Source: Morella rubra (taxonomy: Eukaryota; Streptophyta; Magnoliopsida; Fagales; Myricaceae). Taken from it: DNA of 64,000 nt. This document shows positions 23,810 through 36,244 of the stretch, one piece after another. Position 1 is the first letter of the stretch. Each line of letters begins with the position of its first letter. The position numbers were made by a program, and so were the translations under genes. The notes beneath the pieces were generated by a model that saw only the letters and a program-made list of their open reading frames with translations, had not been told where the DNA came from and did not search any database. The stretch spans positions 19,479,279 through 19,543,278 of the forward strand of contig CM025852.1 in assembly GCA_003952965.2 (NCBI GenBank). Direction: 5' to 3'.

Positions 23810-26100
23810 CACATAAACGAAAATTATATCTTTATGTAAACTTGTATAGTATAAGAATGTTTATATATGTACGTGTAGGAGCTGATATAGGTGTATATGC
23901 GTATGGAAATTTGCGGAGCGGGCAAAAAGATATTGATTGATCAACTTCTTTGACGAACTGGGTTTTCACTAACGCTCAGAGTGAGAGGGAAAACATTATG
24001 GGAAGGACATGCGAGTGACTCACCGGGTGATTCCGGAGTCGGATCGATCCGAGAAGAAAATGAAGAGTTGAAACGGAAAAGAGAAAGAAAAACCCTAGCA
24101 AATCAATTTCCAGCCAACGACTTTCGTTTCATGCATTTGATTCCCAGACAAGCTAGGGGTTTCCGCATAGATTGGTGGGGTTTTCGGGTTCCGGTGCTTC
24201 ATTCAGAGAGAAGCTCCTCTCTCCGAAATTTCTCCTGCTATTTGCTTAATTACAAAGACTAGGGCGTGAGCTAAGGAAGAGCAGGGGTTCAGAACGATAT
24301 TTGTTTCATTGTTCACACCACGCGTGTATAAAGTGCGTGTCGCGCTGGCTAGATGAGTTAGGCGGACGAACCAATGAGACTCCGATAATGCGGGGTCCAG
24401 TTGAACGGCAGTCTTCTGTGGGCTCTTCAAGGGGAGGCGTTTCTCGTGACTTTTAGAGCGTGAAGTGCACGCGAATGGGTAGGAAATCGGGGATGGGGTG
24501 ACTAATTGGTGGGACTTTGGCTTAATTTCATTTGGCTTGTTTTTTCCAGCCGAATGTTGCCGCCAAATATGCAAGTTTTTGCATTTGCATGAGAGGGCGA
24601 TGAGATGGGGGTGTTGGAATGCATATAGGGTTTTGAAGCACAACGGCTCTTTAGTGCCCAAAATAGAATCTATTTCCCTCCCTTTCTTTTTGTGGAGCTA
24701 CTTGCCTAAGTAGTATATGTATATCTTTCCCACGGTGGCAAACTTTTCCATAAAACCCTCAAATATAAATAATTTGTATAAATATTTCACTTTTTATCTT
24801 TCCCCAGTAGGTGCAAATTGGCAAAGTTCATGCCTATAACCCAAAGAGTCTCTGTTTCCAGTGCTATGCCCAGCTTTAATATTATTTAAGCCCTATCATC
24901 AATAAGCTGCACAAATTTTGAGCCTATTGTCATTTATTTCAACCTACCCAGTTGATATCAGAAGCAAAACCCTAACAAATGTCATAAAATCTGCCACTTC
25001 CTCCTCCCTAGAAAACTGTCCCTAGACTCGGCTAAAATATTGTAGCATGCATTTAGTGCAACAGCTATGTTATAGTTAAGAAGCTAATTTGGGGATCTTT
25101 CTCACCAAATAAAAATACCTCTACTAGTTGATTGAAATCACTGCAGTTAGTGAGGATCCACTCACTCACCTGCTTGTTGTCTGTCCAGAGGTTTCTTCTA
25201 CCCATCAAATCCAAAAGAAACAACGTGCATACCAGACACAGACAGGTAGGGTTTTAAAAAAGGATTAAACGAAAACAGGGTTCAAACCTTTTTCCATTTC
25301 TTTTGTTTTCAATATGTCTTGAGTAATATTCTAGCTTTCACTCAAGCCCATTCTTTGAAGTTACTTTATTAAAAATGACCTTCGCTCTTTTCTTCTTGTT
25401 GCTTCCTAAACCTAAATTCTTACTCATTTTGATGTAGCTTCGTGATTGAGAAAAGTGAAACTAAATAACAACCTAATCTAAAACACGAGAAAGATTTGAT
25501 AAGAAAGTCACCTAAAATTTAATCAAAGACTTAGAGAAGTTGGGAGTCTTCCGGATCGTCATCCAAAACAAACAAAAAAGAAAAAAGAAAAAAATGGCTT
25601 CCTAGAAGGTAAAGACTACTATGGTTACACTCACGTAGGGTTGTCACCTCTGATCATCCTCTCCTACCCTTTTTGCCTGAGAAAACAAAAAATAAAAAAC
25701 CCTACCCCCGGTTTTGTTCCCTCTTACCCTTCTTGGTTAGGGGGGGAAATTATTAAGAACACATGAGATGAAAAATAGTAAATCTCGGCGAGGGCCCTGA
25801 ATATGAGAACAGGAAAAAATTGCATCCAAAGGAGAGTATCACAAAACCAAAGCAGAACCATTTTTAGTAGCCCAGAGTCCAGACAACCCAATCGCAGAAA
25901 GCACACTAATAAAGAAAAGAAAGGAAAACGACTTTAACCCCTTTCCATCCAAACTTCCCACACCCCGGTGTGAACCAAGTCATTGAGACTTGCTCTTCAG
26001 CTAGTAATTACAAACTAAGTGCGGTTCTATTTTTCTTTCATTTTTCTTTTTTTCAAACAAATGAACAAAACCAACTTCTTTTCTCCTCCACTAAATACAC
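23810..26100. other. Leader/promoter of the AAA+ gene and intergenic DNA
   Basis: The first few hundred bases are probably the leader and promoter of the AAA+ gene. Open frames on either strand here have no recognisable domain. The rest is AT-rich with purine runs. The exonuclease gene's last exon lies just to the right and reads in the same (minus) direction. Confidence 0.4.
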
Positions 26101-26142
26101 ACAGTAAAGTGAATTTAAATCACAAATGCTGTCTAAAAGCAG

Positions 26143-29100
26143 CTATCTTATCCGATTCTTGAACAGAAACTCAACATTTTCAGAAGAAGCAGAATTCCTC
26201 CTAGCAGTTATCTGCATAACTGCACCCTCAGCAAGCATGTGTTGCAACACTCTTGCTATGTTCTTCGTGTCATCAATCCCTAGATGGTGACTTCCCAACA
26301 ACGGTATTTGAAGTTCCTTCATCATTGTCATCATTCCGGTAGCCTGTAATCCATAGTCAAATAACCATCTCATGAGAAATACGTTTCCAGCCAGCCAAAT
26401 CAGAAATTTAGTAAACAACCGTGGGTCGGTTGAACTGGGTTTCTCGACATTAGGTTTTGCTCTGGGTTGACAAAGAACCAATTAGAAAAATCATTTTTCG
26501 TGTTTTAATTTTTCGTCACTACAAATCTCGATGCTGGTCGGGTTTTTCCTATCACCAATAATAGCAATAAAATTCAAATAGACCTTATTCAAAATGAAAC
26601 CAGCAGCAACCCAGGCTAATCTGATATCGCCATTGCAAAACCCAAAAGTTGTCACCAAATCCTAAACCAAATTGCACCATAGAATATAGAAACTACCGTG
26701 AGAACTTCTTTTTAATAATTTCACAATGCTGCATCAAAAGGCAAAACATGACCAGATAATATTTTCTTAGCCCCAGTTGCTTAAACCAAAATTTGGTAAT
26801 ACTGCATGGACTTACCCTCCTTTTATAGAAATTTAGATAGATATCTTTAATATTGATCCACTCCATGATATATGGAGGAAGCTTCACCTTTGACACTTTG
26901 CATTGCTGAGGGACCTTTGTTTTCAGATCCCAATTTCCACTGTTGCAAAAAAAAAAAACAAAGATATGTCAGCAAACCAAGTTGTAGAAATCATTTTTAT
27001 TTTCCACCTTTTTTTTGATAAGTTATTTTCCACCTTAAAAATGATATTTAAGTTGAAATATGAATGTCATAGATACAACATAAGGACTAAAATATATTTC
27101 ACAATATAAGCAGTTTTCACCCCCTACGTACTCCGGAAGCACAACAGACATCAATCATTTGTCATGATAGCAAAATAATCAATGCTGCACATGTTCAGTT
27201 ACTACGAAGAATAAGGATTTTCCACAATCTAGTGCCTGCAAAAAAGCCCCAAAGGCAAAAGGTTTATCAACCACAGGCAAGTTTTGAAATCATAACTGGA
27301 GCAACAGACTCACCAAGTCACAAATGCTGCTCTATTTAGATGCCCACCCGCCTCTTTTTCCCACAAGTGATGCTGAGCCAACCAAACTTCGAATTGATGC
27401 AGGACATCCTTGAATGGTATAGCTGTATCATGCCAGACACTGAAAATTTACCGAAGTAAAATAAATCATCTCGAAAATAGAAATAAATATATAAATAAAT
27501 AAATCATCTCGCTGGCAGCAGCATACCAAATATTTTGCTTGGAAGAATATATTAGACCAAAAATCATTTAGGATATAGAATGCAGCATAAATATAGCAAA
27601 ATCCATTAAAAAAATGAAATATCAACATACCATACGGTCAAGAAGACAATTTCTAAAGTTAATTAAATTCCCCTAATATTTACCTAGCATTTTAAACAAA
27701 ATTTTGTTCTCACCTCAGTGATCTGAGATGAAGTTGAAGAGTGAAAAAATAAATTATAGGTGGGGTGGGGATGGTGGTGACCGTGGAGGGGCCTCCCTGG
27801 AAATCTTTTCATAGATTATTGACATTAGTCACGAAGTTCAAAAATCCACCAATTAATATTGTGAGTAAACGTGGAAAATGCATCTGGAGGATTTGAGTGT
27901 AGCATACCGGTCAACTCCAAACTTGCCATACTTTCCTTCAATATATTCATTTATTCGTTGCTCGCTCATTTCTGAGGGCCTCACAAACCTGCAAGAGACG
28001 AATTCAAAATGTAAGAGTAAAATATAAAAGACAATGTTTTGATATCTTCTCCTCAGATTTAATTTTTTTTTTCCAGAAAAACAACTAAGGGTACAGAAAA
28101 AAAGGGCAAATAAAAATTCAATGATTGGAAAGTCTTCTTTGATCTTCTTTGACATAGTGAGAAAGAAATCACAAGCAGAGCACCCAACTTACTTTTGGAG
28201 AGCCATAAACCAAGATTGTTCCCCTAGGAACATTGCAGATGTGCCATAGTTAAACAAAATCAAAGCAATTGGCTTTCTACATGACGGGTCTGCTAAGTAG
28301 ACATATTGCAAAGTGGAAAAGAGCAGTACCTGTTTTGCCCTAAATATGGTAATTTCTGCTCTGATTAGTTGAAGGCCCGTTATCGAAGTAAGTGACTTTC
28401 TAGCTTTCTAGCGTCTGCTAAATAGACATATTGCAATGTGGAAAATAGCAGTATCTGTTTAACATGGTAATTTCTGCTCTGATTAATGGAAGGCCCATAA
28501 GTGGATTCAAGATTTAGATGCTCCAAATCAAGCTCATGCTCTCACAGGCTTTATACAGGTCACTTATCCTTTCAGTATACATACAGTAACCACTTTCGTA
28601 TACCCAGTGAAAGAAGAACAAAAGGAGAAAAAAAAATGTACATCTTTTCTTTTATTTTAGAATGGTCCTGAAGCTATTGAAAATTCAAAGCAGAGTGGAA
28701 GTGTATCTAACAAACCTGTGGAAAAAGTCCACAACATCCATCGTTTTTGCATTAATCATCATAACTGGAAACTCGAGAATCTCAACTCTGCCCTCCAAAT
28801 CAAGTACCAGGAAATAATCTAAGTTCTGTGCATGTATAGATTTTAACTTTGCAATATTCACTTCAAGGTCCCTGGAGCAATCATGATTGAACTTCTCTAG
28901 GTGGATAGCATCATCCATCTGCACAAAACAGTAACTAGAATTACAGTGAAAACTATTCAGGCATTCAACATCAGCATACTGTCACACAGGCAAGACATTA
29001 CGTTCTTTCGATACATAGTTTTAAAACAAAGGTGCATGCATTGCTCGTTCAATGAACTCCTTTTTTTGTCCCCAAAGCAATTATGTGTTTATGTAGTACA

Positions 29101-31100
29101 GGTTTGGATTGAGATATGAATATTCGTTTAGAAAGCTTTAAAAGAGGTTTATAACCTGGAACAAGGGCACAAAACGAAGCATAAAAATCTCAGTTCTTAT
29201 CAATTGACTGCTGGGCAGGACTATCATTAAGGACCAAAAAATCAGTGCACAACGGTTTTGAAAAGAATAATCGTTTGCAACAAATGCAAAAGTACCCTGT
29301 CTATTTTAATCTATTTTTTGTTTAGGGATAAATACAAAGTTCATCCTTGTGGTTTGCATGAAGATCAAAAAAATTCCTAAACGCATCAAATTAGTTCTTG
29401 AGGTTTAAAATCCATCAACAATTTAGTCCCTCCGCAACCCTTCGAAGGTGAAGGATTTTAAACTTCAGGGACTAATTTGATGAGTTTTATGATTTAGGGC
29501 TTATTTGATTTTCGCGCAAACCATAGGGACGAACTTTGTATTTAGCCCTTTTGACTAATCACATAAAGCACCATTGGTTCTCTTTTCACTTGCCCATCTT
29601 ACATTTATAGTTCTGTGGGGGTGTTGTCCACTAACTAGAAAGTGAAGATGAATTTTGATGTTGAATCTAAATAGCAGGTTCAAGAAATAAGTTTGGAATA
29701 ACTCCCAGAGTATGTTCCAGGACACAACAAAATTATACATTGTAAATGTGTTTTCCTCTTTTGTTGATGGCTGGCACTTGGAAATAAGAGTGGATAACTT
29801 CTTAGCTCAGTAATATCTTTTTTTTTTATAAGTCTTAGCTCAGTAATATCTAACAGTTGCTTCTTGGAATTGCCAGGTGAGTGAACTTATTTCCAAATTC
29901 CCTCTATCAGGCTGTATGATTATTTCACCGTCCATCATAATTCTGAGGTGTTCGATGGGGCTCAACCTTCAAAACAGCCTGCTGCATCTGATAACAAAGG
30001 TTTCTTTTCTTAAATTAATATATGAGAGTTCAACTTAAATGCGAAAGGTGTCATTTGCAGTTGGAGGCTTTTGGTTTTGATACTTGATGAGACTAGAGTA
30101 TTGAACAATGGAGCTTGTGTTGCCATTCTTTTTTTGAAATGAAACGATTGGGTTGGAAAGGAACGCACACTAGTAACTTAAGCCTTAGAGGGTCTTCATT
30201 TAAGGATGCTAACACATAGGTGAATAGAGACTTGAATTGTCACCGACTCACCCTAGACTCGAGTTGTCACCCACTCAAGCACCAAGTCAGACAACTGAGT
30301 TGTTACGCCATCAAGCACCAAGTCAGTCAGCGTCACCAAGCAACGTGCCAAAAATACCACTTGCTTATTGAGACACCCCTCGAGAACAGTCACTTTACAT
30401 TTTGCTTCCATACTTGTCTTTCGTTGCTTGATAGAAGCGTCTCTTTTCCTATCCATTTGTTCTGAACGAACATGCTTCAAAAGTTTTCTTTCTTTCCATT
30501 TCTTTTTTTTTTTTTGAGCTGATGTATATTGTTTATGTTACACGGTCTAGTATAATTTCCATTAAATCACTCTAGAACAAAGAAAAAACTGAGCTAAAAC
30601 AATTGATTCACCAAAAAGAGGTCCTTAAATCTTTCAAAGATTTCACCAAACAAATGGTTTACTATGCATAGAGGCCAATCACAAGAAACGCACGAACAAG
30701 ATAAAAAAACTAAAAAAACAGCGAGGAGTTGTTGAAGAAGACACGCACTCAAACTACAAGCATTTGAGACGGAATACATGAATTGCAGAAAATAGTGAGG
30801 TTTAAAAGTAATTGGGGGGGGGGGGGGGGGGGGGAGTTATCTTCTTGGTGCACTTGCCTTGCGTGTAGTACAAACACATAGGCTTCCAACGACTCGTGGT
30901 CCCTATCTGTGACGGAAGCGTACGAGGGGACGATTCTTCTTGTTGAATGCTAGAAAGGGAGGCGGAGACATAGAAAGCACGCCTTGAAGGTGGTGAATGA
31001 ATTTGAGGAGAGAGAGCAATGGGAAGGAAGGGGGAGAGCGAGCTTGGACGCAATGAAGCAGCCCAAGAGAGCAGTGAAGCTCTGGGAAAGGAAATGCCAT
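26143..31100 (-). CDS. ERI1-like 3'-5' exonuclease (DEDDh), exon 1 doubtful
   Basis: Exons 2-6 at 28918-28716, 27988-27908, 27439-27314, 26939-26816 and 26343-26143 join in phase through GT-AG introns into 244 residues. They carry the DEDDh exonuclease fold: LVLDLEGRVEILEFP (catalytic Asp and Glu), a VWHDTAIPF stretch, GNWDLKTK, and GSHHLGIDDTKN with the catalytic His and Asp. This matches At3g15140, a homologue of ERI1/3'hExo, which trims RNA 3' ends. Exon 1 should be about 31100-30844, encoding a plastid- or mitochondrial-like leader ending WKPMCLYYTQGKCTK. However, the ATG at 31100 is out of frame with that segment, and no GT donor follows it. The gene may start elsewhere, use a non-standard junction, or carry damage or an assembly error near the poly-G tract. 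A TATA-like box lies at 31143-31150. Confidence 0.8.
28288..28500. repeat. Tandem duplication inside exonuclease intron
   Basis: Two diverged copies of a roughly 90-bp segment, starting near 28288 and 28413 (period about 125 bp), share stretches such as gacatattgcaa and ggtaatttctgctctgatta. They lie between exons 2 and 3 and have no coding content. Confidence 0.8.
29335..29548. mobile_element. Mutator-type MITE, copy 2
   Basis: The left end gggataaatacaaagttc is an imperfect inverted copy of the right end. The flanks ttttgttta (29326-29334) and ttttgacta (29549-29557) match at 7 of 9 bases, a 9-bp target duplication. It lies in intron 1 of the exonuclease gene and belongs to the same family as the element at 4100-4295. 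Confidence 0.75.
30814..30834. repeat. Poly-G tract of 21 bases
   Basis: This run (poly-C on the coding strand) begins 7 bp past the last expected codon of exonuclease exon 1, exactly where a splice donor is missing. Its exact length is unreliable in any assembly. Confidence 0.9.
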
Positions 31101-31142
31101 CGTCTTTTGACTATTTTTTTGGGGGTTATTTTGTTTGATGTC

Positions 31143-31150
31143 TTTATATA
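31143..31150 (-). promoter_or_regulatory. TATA box of the exonuclease gene
   Basis: The minus strand reads TATATAAA about 45 bp upstream of the ATG at 31100. Standard spacing would put transcription start near 31115, leaving a very short leader. Confidence 0.5.
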
Positions 31151-31849
31151 CCTTCCTAATATAGCACATACATCTGGAAGACTAGAACGACATGCCGTGC
31201 CAGGTTATACATAGAAGGTACTGCAACAGGTGCACAAACTTTATCTTTGAAATTAGTAATATGCTGAGAAGTTCTGACGCCTTTTTACATCTCTGAAGCA
31301 CCACCTTCCTTTTCAGGACAATCCCACCTTTACTGGAATCACAGACCACTTTCTTATTTTTCAATTGGGCAATGCCCTTTTTTTTTCTTTTGGGTAAAGA
31401 AAAGACAAATACAGTCACATTTTGGAGTTCCAGAGCAGACTTTTGAAGAGAAGCTCTTAAATCGACTTGTATACCATATTAGCGCAATTGTATTGATAGA
31501 ATGATAAGGGTCTCAGAGCTCCAGAAAATTGGAGACTGCCATTTGATATTGGAAGATTGGGAGAAGTCAAACTATGTTCAAGTTACATCCCCAACACTAA
31601 ATGATGAGTTCTTCCATTTTGACATAATTAGAAAAAATGTTCCTAACGAAGAAACTGAAAACAAGCAACATAGAAGACTAGAAGACATCCCTGAAGTGGG
31701 CCTCAAAAGACTCCCCAGATTGGAACTACAATATCCTAATCACTTCCTATGAAAGAGTCGCGCACATGAAATAGACTATACATCTCCAGTTAGCTGAAAG
31801 TCGTGGTGACATTGGCTGAAATCACAGTAAGCTGTATAAACTACTTTCA

Positions 31850-34800
31850 TCAGTCGTGATCTTCTTCATCAAGCTCTGTACAATCTTCAATCACCTCAGT
31901 CCTAGTATTTTGTTTGCTCCTTGTTCTCATCTCCTCAATTTCAACAAGCAACAATGGGTCACACACCACTTTCTGTGCCTGCAATATCTTCGGGCAACCT
32001 GAATAGAGGCAAAAGTGTTCAAGAGTGAAGCTCACACAGGAAATTTTAAGTTCATAGCAGAGGACAACTATTTACCTGCCACGGGGCATTGATGACGTGT
32101 ATTCTTGGACCGCATATAGAGCATGACTGCCTTCTTTTCATAAACATGCTTGCATTCCACACTGCATCAGGGAAAGAAATACATTGGAAAATCTACAAAA
32201 GGACATAAGTTTGCTGTCTCAATGTTTGCTTTAGTGCATGTGCACAAAAAATATGCTCAAAATCAGTAGCAACAAGCTGAATGGTATGACTTTTTGGGAT
32301 CTTCTACTTCAAAGAATTTGAGTGTATAACATTTGTTTGGAAAGGCTACATATATTTTACACCTCACCAATGGCCAAATACAGTATACATGCTGAGCCCC
32401 CTCACTGCTACTACAAAACATCATTTCTCCTCAACCAAGAAACACGATAAATGGCTTACCAGAAAATCCATAAGGACCAAAAGATATAGGTCGAAAATTT
32501 ATCTTCATGCGTACAATACCCATTTGTGTTGGGAATAACTCCTGCCCCACAACAAACTGTCCACTTCCACAGAAACTTTTCTCTGGTCTATCGCAATGTG
32601 CATCATCATTATTTTGAATTTCCACTTTTAGTCGATTTTAATCACTTAATATAATGTGTCATACTTTCCTCCCATGTAAACTCTTTCCAGTCATGTCAGT
32701 TTTTTTTTTTTTTTGATAAATGCTCCAACAGCCAGAGTTCTTAACAGCTGTTATTTCATCATCTCCAGGGGAATAACATTTTGAGATTTGCGTAGTATCA
32801 CAGTGATTGCCCCCACAGTGTTAGTAATAGCCTTACTTCCTCACTAGTTTTGCTTGGTGCTCACGAGATGCACTAATTCTAGGAAGTCCTAGCAGCCAAT
32901 GGCAAGATTTTTCTTTTCTTATTTTTTATTTGGGTGGGGAGGGGGGCTGCTGGGGAGAGGTTATGAGACAGCATGTGGGTGGAAGAAAGAGAAAGAAAGA
33001 GGAAAACCATTTGGAACCAAAAAAAAGAAAATAAAAGAAAAACTATACAGTGCTTCAGAGAGTACCAGCGAACAGGTTCTGCCAGTTCAGTAACAGGCTT
33101 TCCACTTAATGGACAGGTTATATTCAAAAGATTGCATTGGGTGCTAGTCATTACAATGTCTTCCTGCTCTTCATCTGCCATCGGCTCTCCGGCATGATGA
33201 ACATTCTGCAGGAAAATAGTAAGAGCATCACTTAATTAATACAAAATTTGAATAATTACTAATAACGTACAACATATTACCAAGAAATATGGAAGATGAT
33301 ACAACTAACAGGACGGAACTTGATAATATATGACAGAAGACACAGTCAGAGGCATATGACGTTCTCTATGTGTGAGTCACAAAGAGAGTCCCTACACATG
33401 TTATCAGTGGTGTGCTTCTTGGCAAAGAGAGAATACAGAAATATATTTCTCAATAAAGGACAGGTATGTTGATTAACTGGCTTCCCCTCTGATAAACTGG
33501 CTAAAGATCTTTGCAAGAAATCCCATCACAATGTACTCTCTTTGATAAGTGTGAATATTACAAGCACAAGTTGCAACCAAAGTTGGACACTTCGTTTGCT
33601 GACCTAAACCAAAAGGATACATGGTACTATTCTGTTTCTCAGATCTTGACATCACATGAAGCCTAGCCCGAACATACACAACAAAGCAAAGACTATGTGC
33701 TAAGTGGAAGAAATCTGGAAGCCTGTTAATCAACAAGGTGCTCTAAATACTAGTGCAAACCCAAACAGGCATTTCATCTCGACCAGTCATATTCCTAACA
33801 TATTTTGATAGATATATTCGAGAATTAAGTTATGCCGACTGCAAATGCAACAAAAGGAAAGCAGTAGTTATCCTAACTTTGGGGGTGCTGTACAGGATGG
33901 TTTCTGCTTTACTCTTGTGCAATTCCCCTTTATGGCTTAACCAGTTTGAGCTAGCATTTTGCACATCACAAGGATTTATTTTTGGATTAAGTCCAGATAT
34001 TTTCCTAGGAATACAGGGTCCAAGAATAATAGTAAGTTACAATATATGAACATACAGACTCATTGTAAAGCTCTCCTGAGCTCCTAGAGGTGCTTCAGAG
34101 GAAAGACGCTTCAGTTTGATACTTATATGAGGTGACATTCTGTTTATATTTTTAATTGGACATAAAGTTTTGTCCAAAATTCCGCCGATATGATTCTAGA
34201 CTCTCCAGCCCTGCTTTTTTAGATCATTCTATCTTGTCTCTCTCTCTCTGTTTATAATATATTCTCCTAATGCATATCCAAAGTTGCCATTGACTTCAAC
34301 TTAAGCTTTCAAGACAAAAGGTGACAACTGCCACAAAGAGAACTTCATCAGCACCTTCTCACTGACTACACCACCCGATTCAATGAATGTAGTACCATGC
34401 GCAACATTGAAGACTTTTCACGAGCAGCAGCATTTCCACACTAATTTGCACTAGTGAAATATTAAGTATGTGTTCGATTAAAAATAACCAGAAGAAAATA
34501 GTTATGTACAATATATTAACAAGGAAAAATTCAAGAACAACATATTAATAAAAATCTAAATTGTTGCCTGTTCTTTTGATACGCCACCACCAAAGAAAAC
34601 TTCAGAAGTGTGAAAAAAAATATACCCAGACAGCTTCCCTAAATTGGCGAATTATAGGATTGTTCTGTGGATTTGCAGATGAACTAGCCTTCAGCTTTGC
34701 AATCTCCGCCTCAAACAAATTCTTAAAATTGGTGAACTGCATTTGAAACATCAAATTAATAGACATGTCAGTTAAAAGGAGGAAAAAGGCAAGATTCATA

Positions 34801-36244
34801 AAAAGACAAAAATCATTGGAAGAGGAAAACAATGAATGTCCTATACACTTCAAGCACCTCTGCCCCAGGCTGGCATCTATCTCCGACAGAATGAATTACT
34901 GACGAAAAATGAGTAGAATCTTCATACGCACCCAACAACTCAACAACCGCATTTTCAAGCTCCTTCACCTGCAGCATCTCCAGTTAGAAAATTAACCATA
35001 TTGACAACTCTCTAGAATTTCCATCTTTTTGAAAGTTGCAGAAAACAAATCTAAGGAAATAATTTATTGAGATTGCCAAAAAATGGGGTTCCCAATCATC
35101 TCTAAGTGGACGAACAATACGAGAACTCTACTGATCCAACTATAAAGGAGAGAGAGAATCAATGAAGGCATCAAGAAGAAGCTGCTAGCGTAAATGAGAA
35201 GAAGAAACAGAGGCTTCTGCCCCAGTGGGATAACTGTTTTTGAGGCCGAGGTTATTTATATATCCAAACCATTCATCAACGTCGAGCAAGTTGAGAATTT
35301 TCTATTCTTGCATTTAAAAATGGAGCACAAAAAAAAAAAGACTCCGGAAAATTACTTTCCCAGCATTTTCAGCACCAACCATTGGACTGAATTAATCCAA
35401 AAATGGAAACATCCATCATTTGAATGAAGTTTTAAATCCTGAAGTACCAAATGTTAAACCAAAATTGGGGTCGTTTTGAGTTAAGTTCCTTTCCCTTTCA
35501 TAAATTCTCTCACCGGCCAAACGGAGCAGAAAGGGTAATACAAAAAAAAAAAAAAAACGCCTGATATCCAGAGTACCATCTGAGACTGATTATCTCTCTC
35601 CATATCAACCGCAATGTCCTTCATCATAATGAACGCCTTCCGAATTTCCTGAAGCAAACAAAAAATCGAGTTGTGGTAACACTAGAATAGGACCTGCAGT
35701 ATGATTAGGCATCACTTGGGTAGAAATTAAAACAACTAAACGTAATTTCTAAAGCAAAGAAGCCAATTTCATTCGGCTCTGAAAAGCAAGAAAGTACTTC
35801 CTACACCTTACTCAAACAGCAACTTTTAAAAATAAATCAGGAAAAATCACCACTAAGATTTTAGCATGTTCAATCTCAGGAAGCATTTAGGTAGCTCTTA
35901 AGTGCAAAAGCATTCCATTGTATCTCCAGAACACTACTTCCAAAATCAAAGCGTAGCCCCAGAATGCCGACCAAACAGCCGCCTTGGAATTTGCTGGCGA
36001 AAGCTCCAGGCACTGCTTGGCTAGCATCTTCAAAGCATTTAACTTCCCTTTCAAAACCAAAGATTGGAAGCAAATTTGATTCGCAGAAGCACCAAAAGTA
36101 CTTCCAACTGGTTAAAAATGAAAAGGGAAAGACGAGAGGGGAACTTACAGCGATAAGGGACTGATTGTCGGAGTACAGAGTCGAAGCTGCTGTTTTGATT
36201 TTTCCGGTTACGGCAGTTGACCGCGGGGCCGAGGTGGACGCCAT
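31850..36244 (-). CDS. HPY2: E3 SUMO-protein ligase MMS21/HIGH PLOIDY2
   Basis: Seven exons: 36244-36149, 35648-35577, 34968-34858, 34736-34626, 33205-33066, 32161-32076 and 31998-31850. All are GT-AG and in phase, giving 254 residues, close to Arabidopsis HPY2/MMS21 (At3g15150, about 250). The N-terminal half is helical and binds SMC5 in the family. The C-terminal half is the SP-RING: ITCPLSGKPV, then CVECKHVYEK, then RHQCPVAGCPK, including the zinc-binding Cys and His. The C-terminus is acidic. The protein attaches SUMO to targets as part of the SMC5/6 complex, acting in DNA repair, endocycle onset and meristem maintenance. The locus follows the exonuclease gene on the same strand, as I recall for Arabidopsis chromosome 3. 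No damage is seen. Confidence 0.93.
32431..32640 (-). other. Exon-like open frame within an HPY2 intron
   Basis: Within the intron between HPY2 exons 5 and 6, the minus strand has about 55 open codons followed by a good GTAAGC donor-like site. The product has Cys, Gly and Phe-rich stretches and no recognised family. It could be a cryptic exon or a captured gene piece. It is not part of the conserved HPY2 protein. Confidence 0.25.

Noticed and set aside
22992-23816. Long plus-strand open frame of 274 codons
   Set aside because: It is the antisense of exon 1 of the ePHD/AAA+ gene. Its Ser/Pro/Phe-rich product reflects the acidic, purine-rich sense strand.
23981-24262. Plus-strand 93-codon frame just upstream of the ePHD/AAA+ gene, as a possible divergent gene
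   Set aside because: No domain. It overlaps the likely leader and promoter of the minus-strand gene, and the product is basic low-complexity sequence.
31501-31752. Plus-strand 83-codon frame between the exonuclease and HPY2 genes
   Set aside because: It looks protein-like, but no family, promoter or splice context supports it, and it lies where the HPY2 3' untranslated region is expected.
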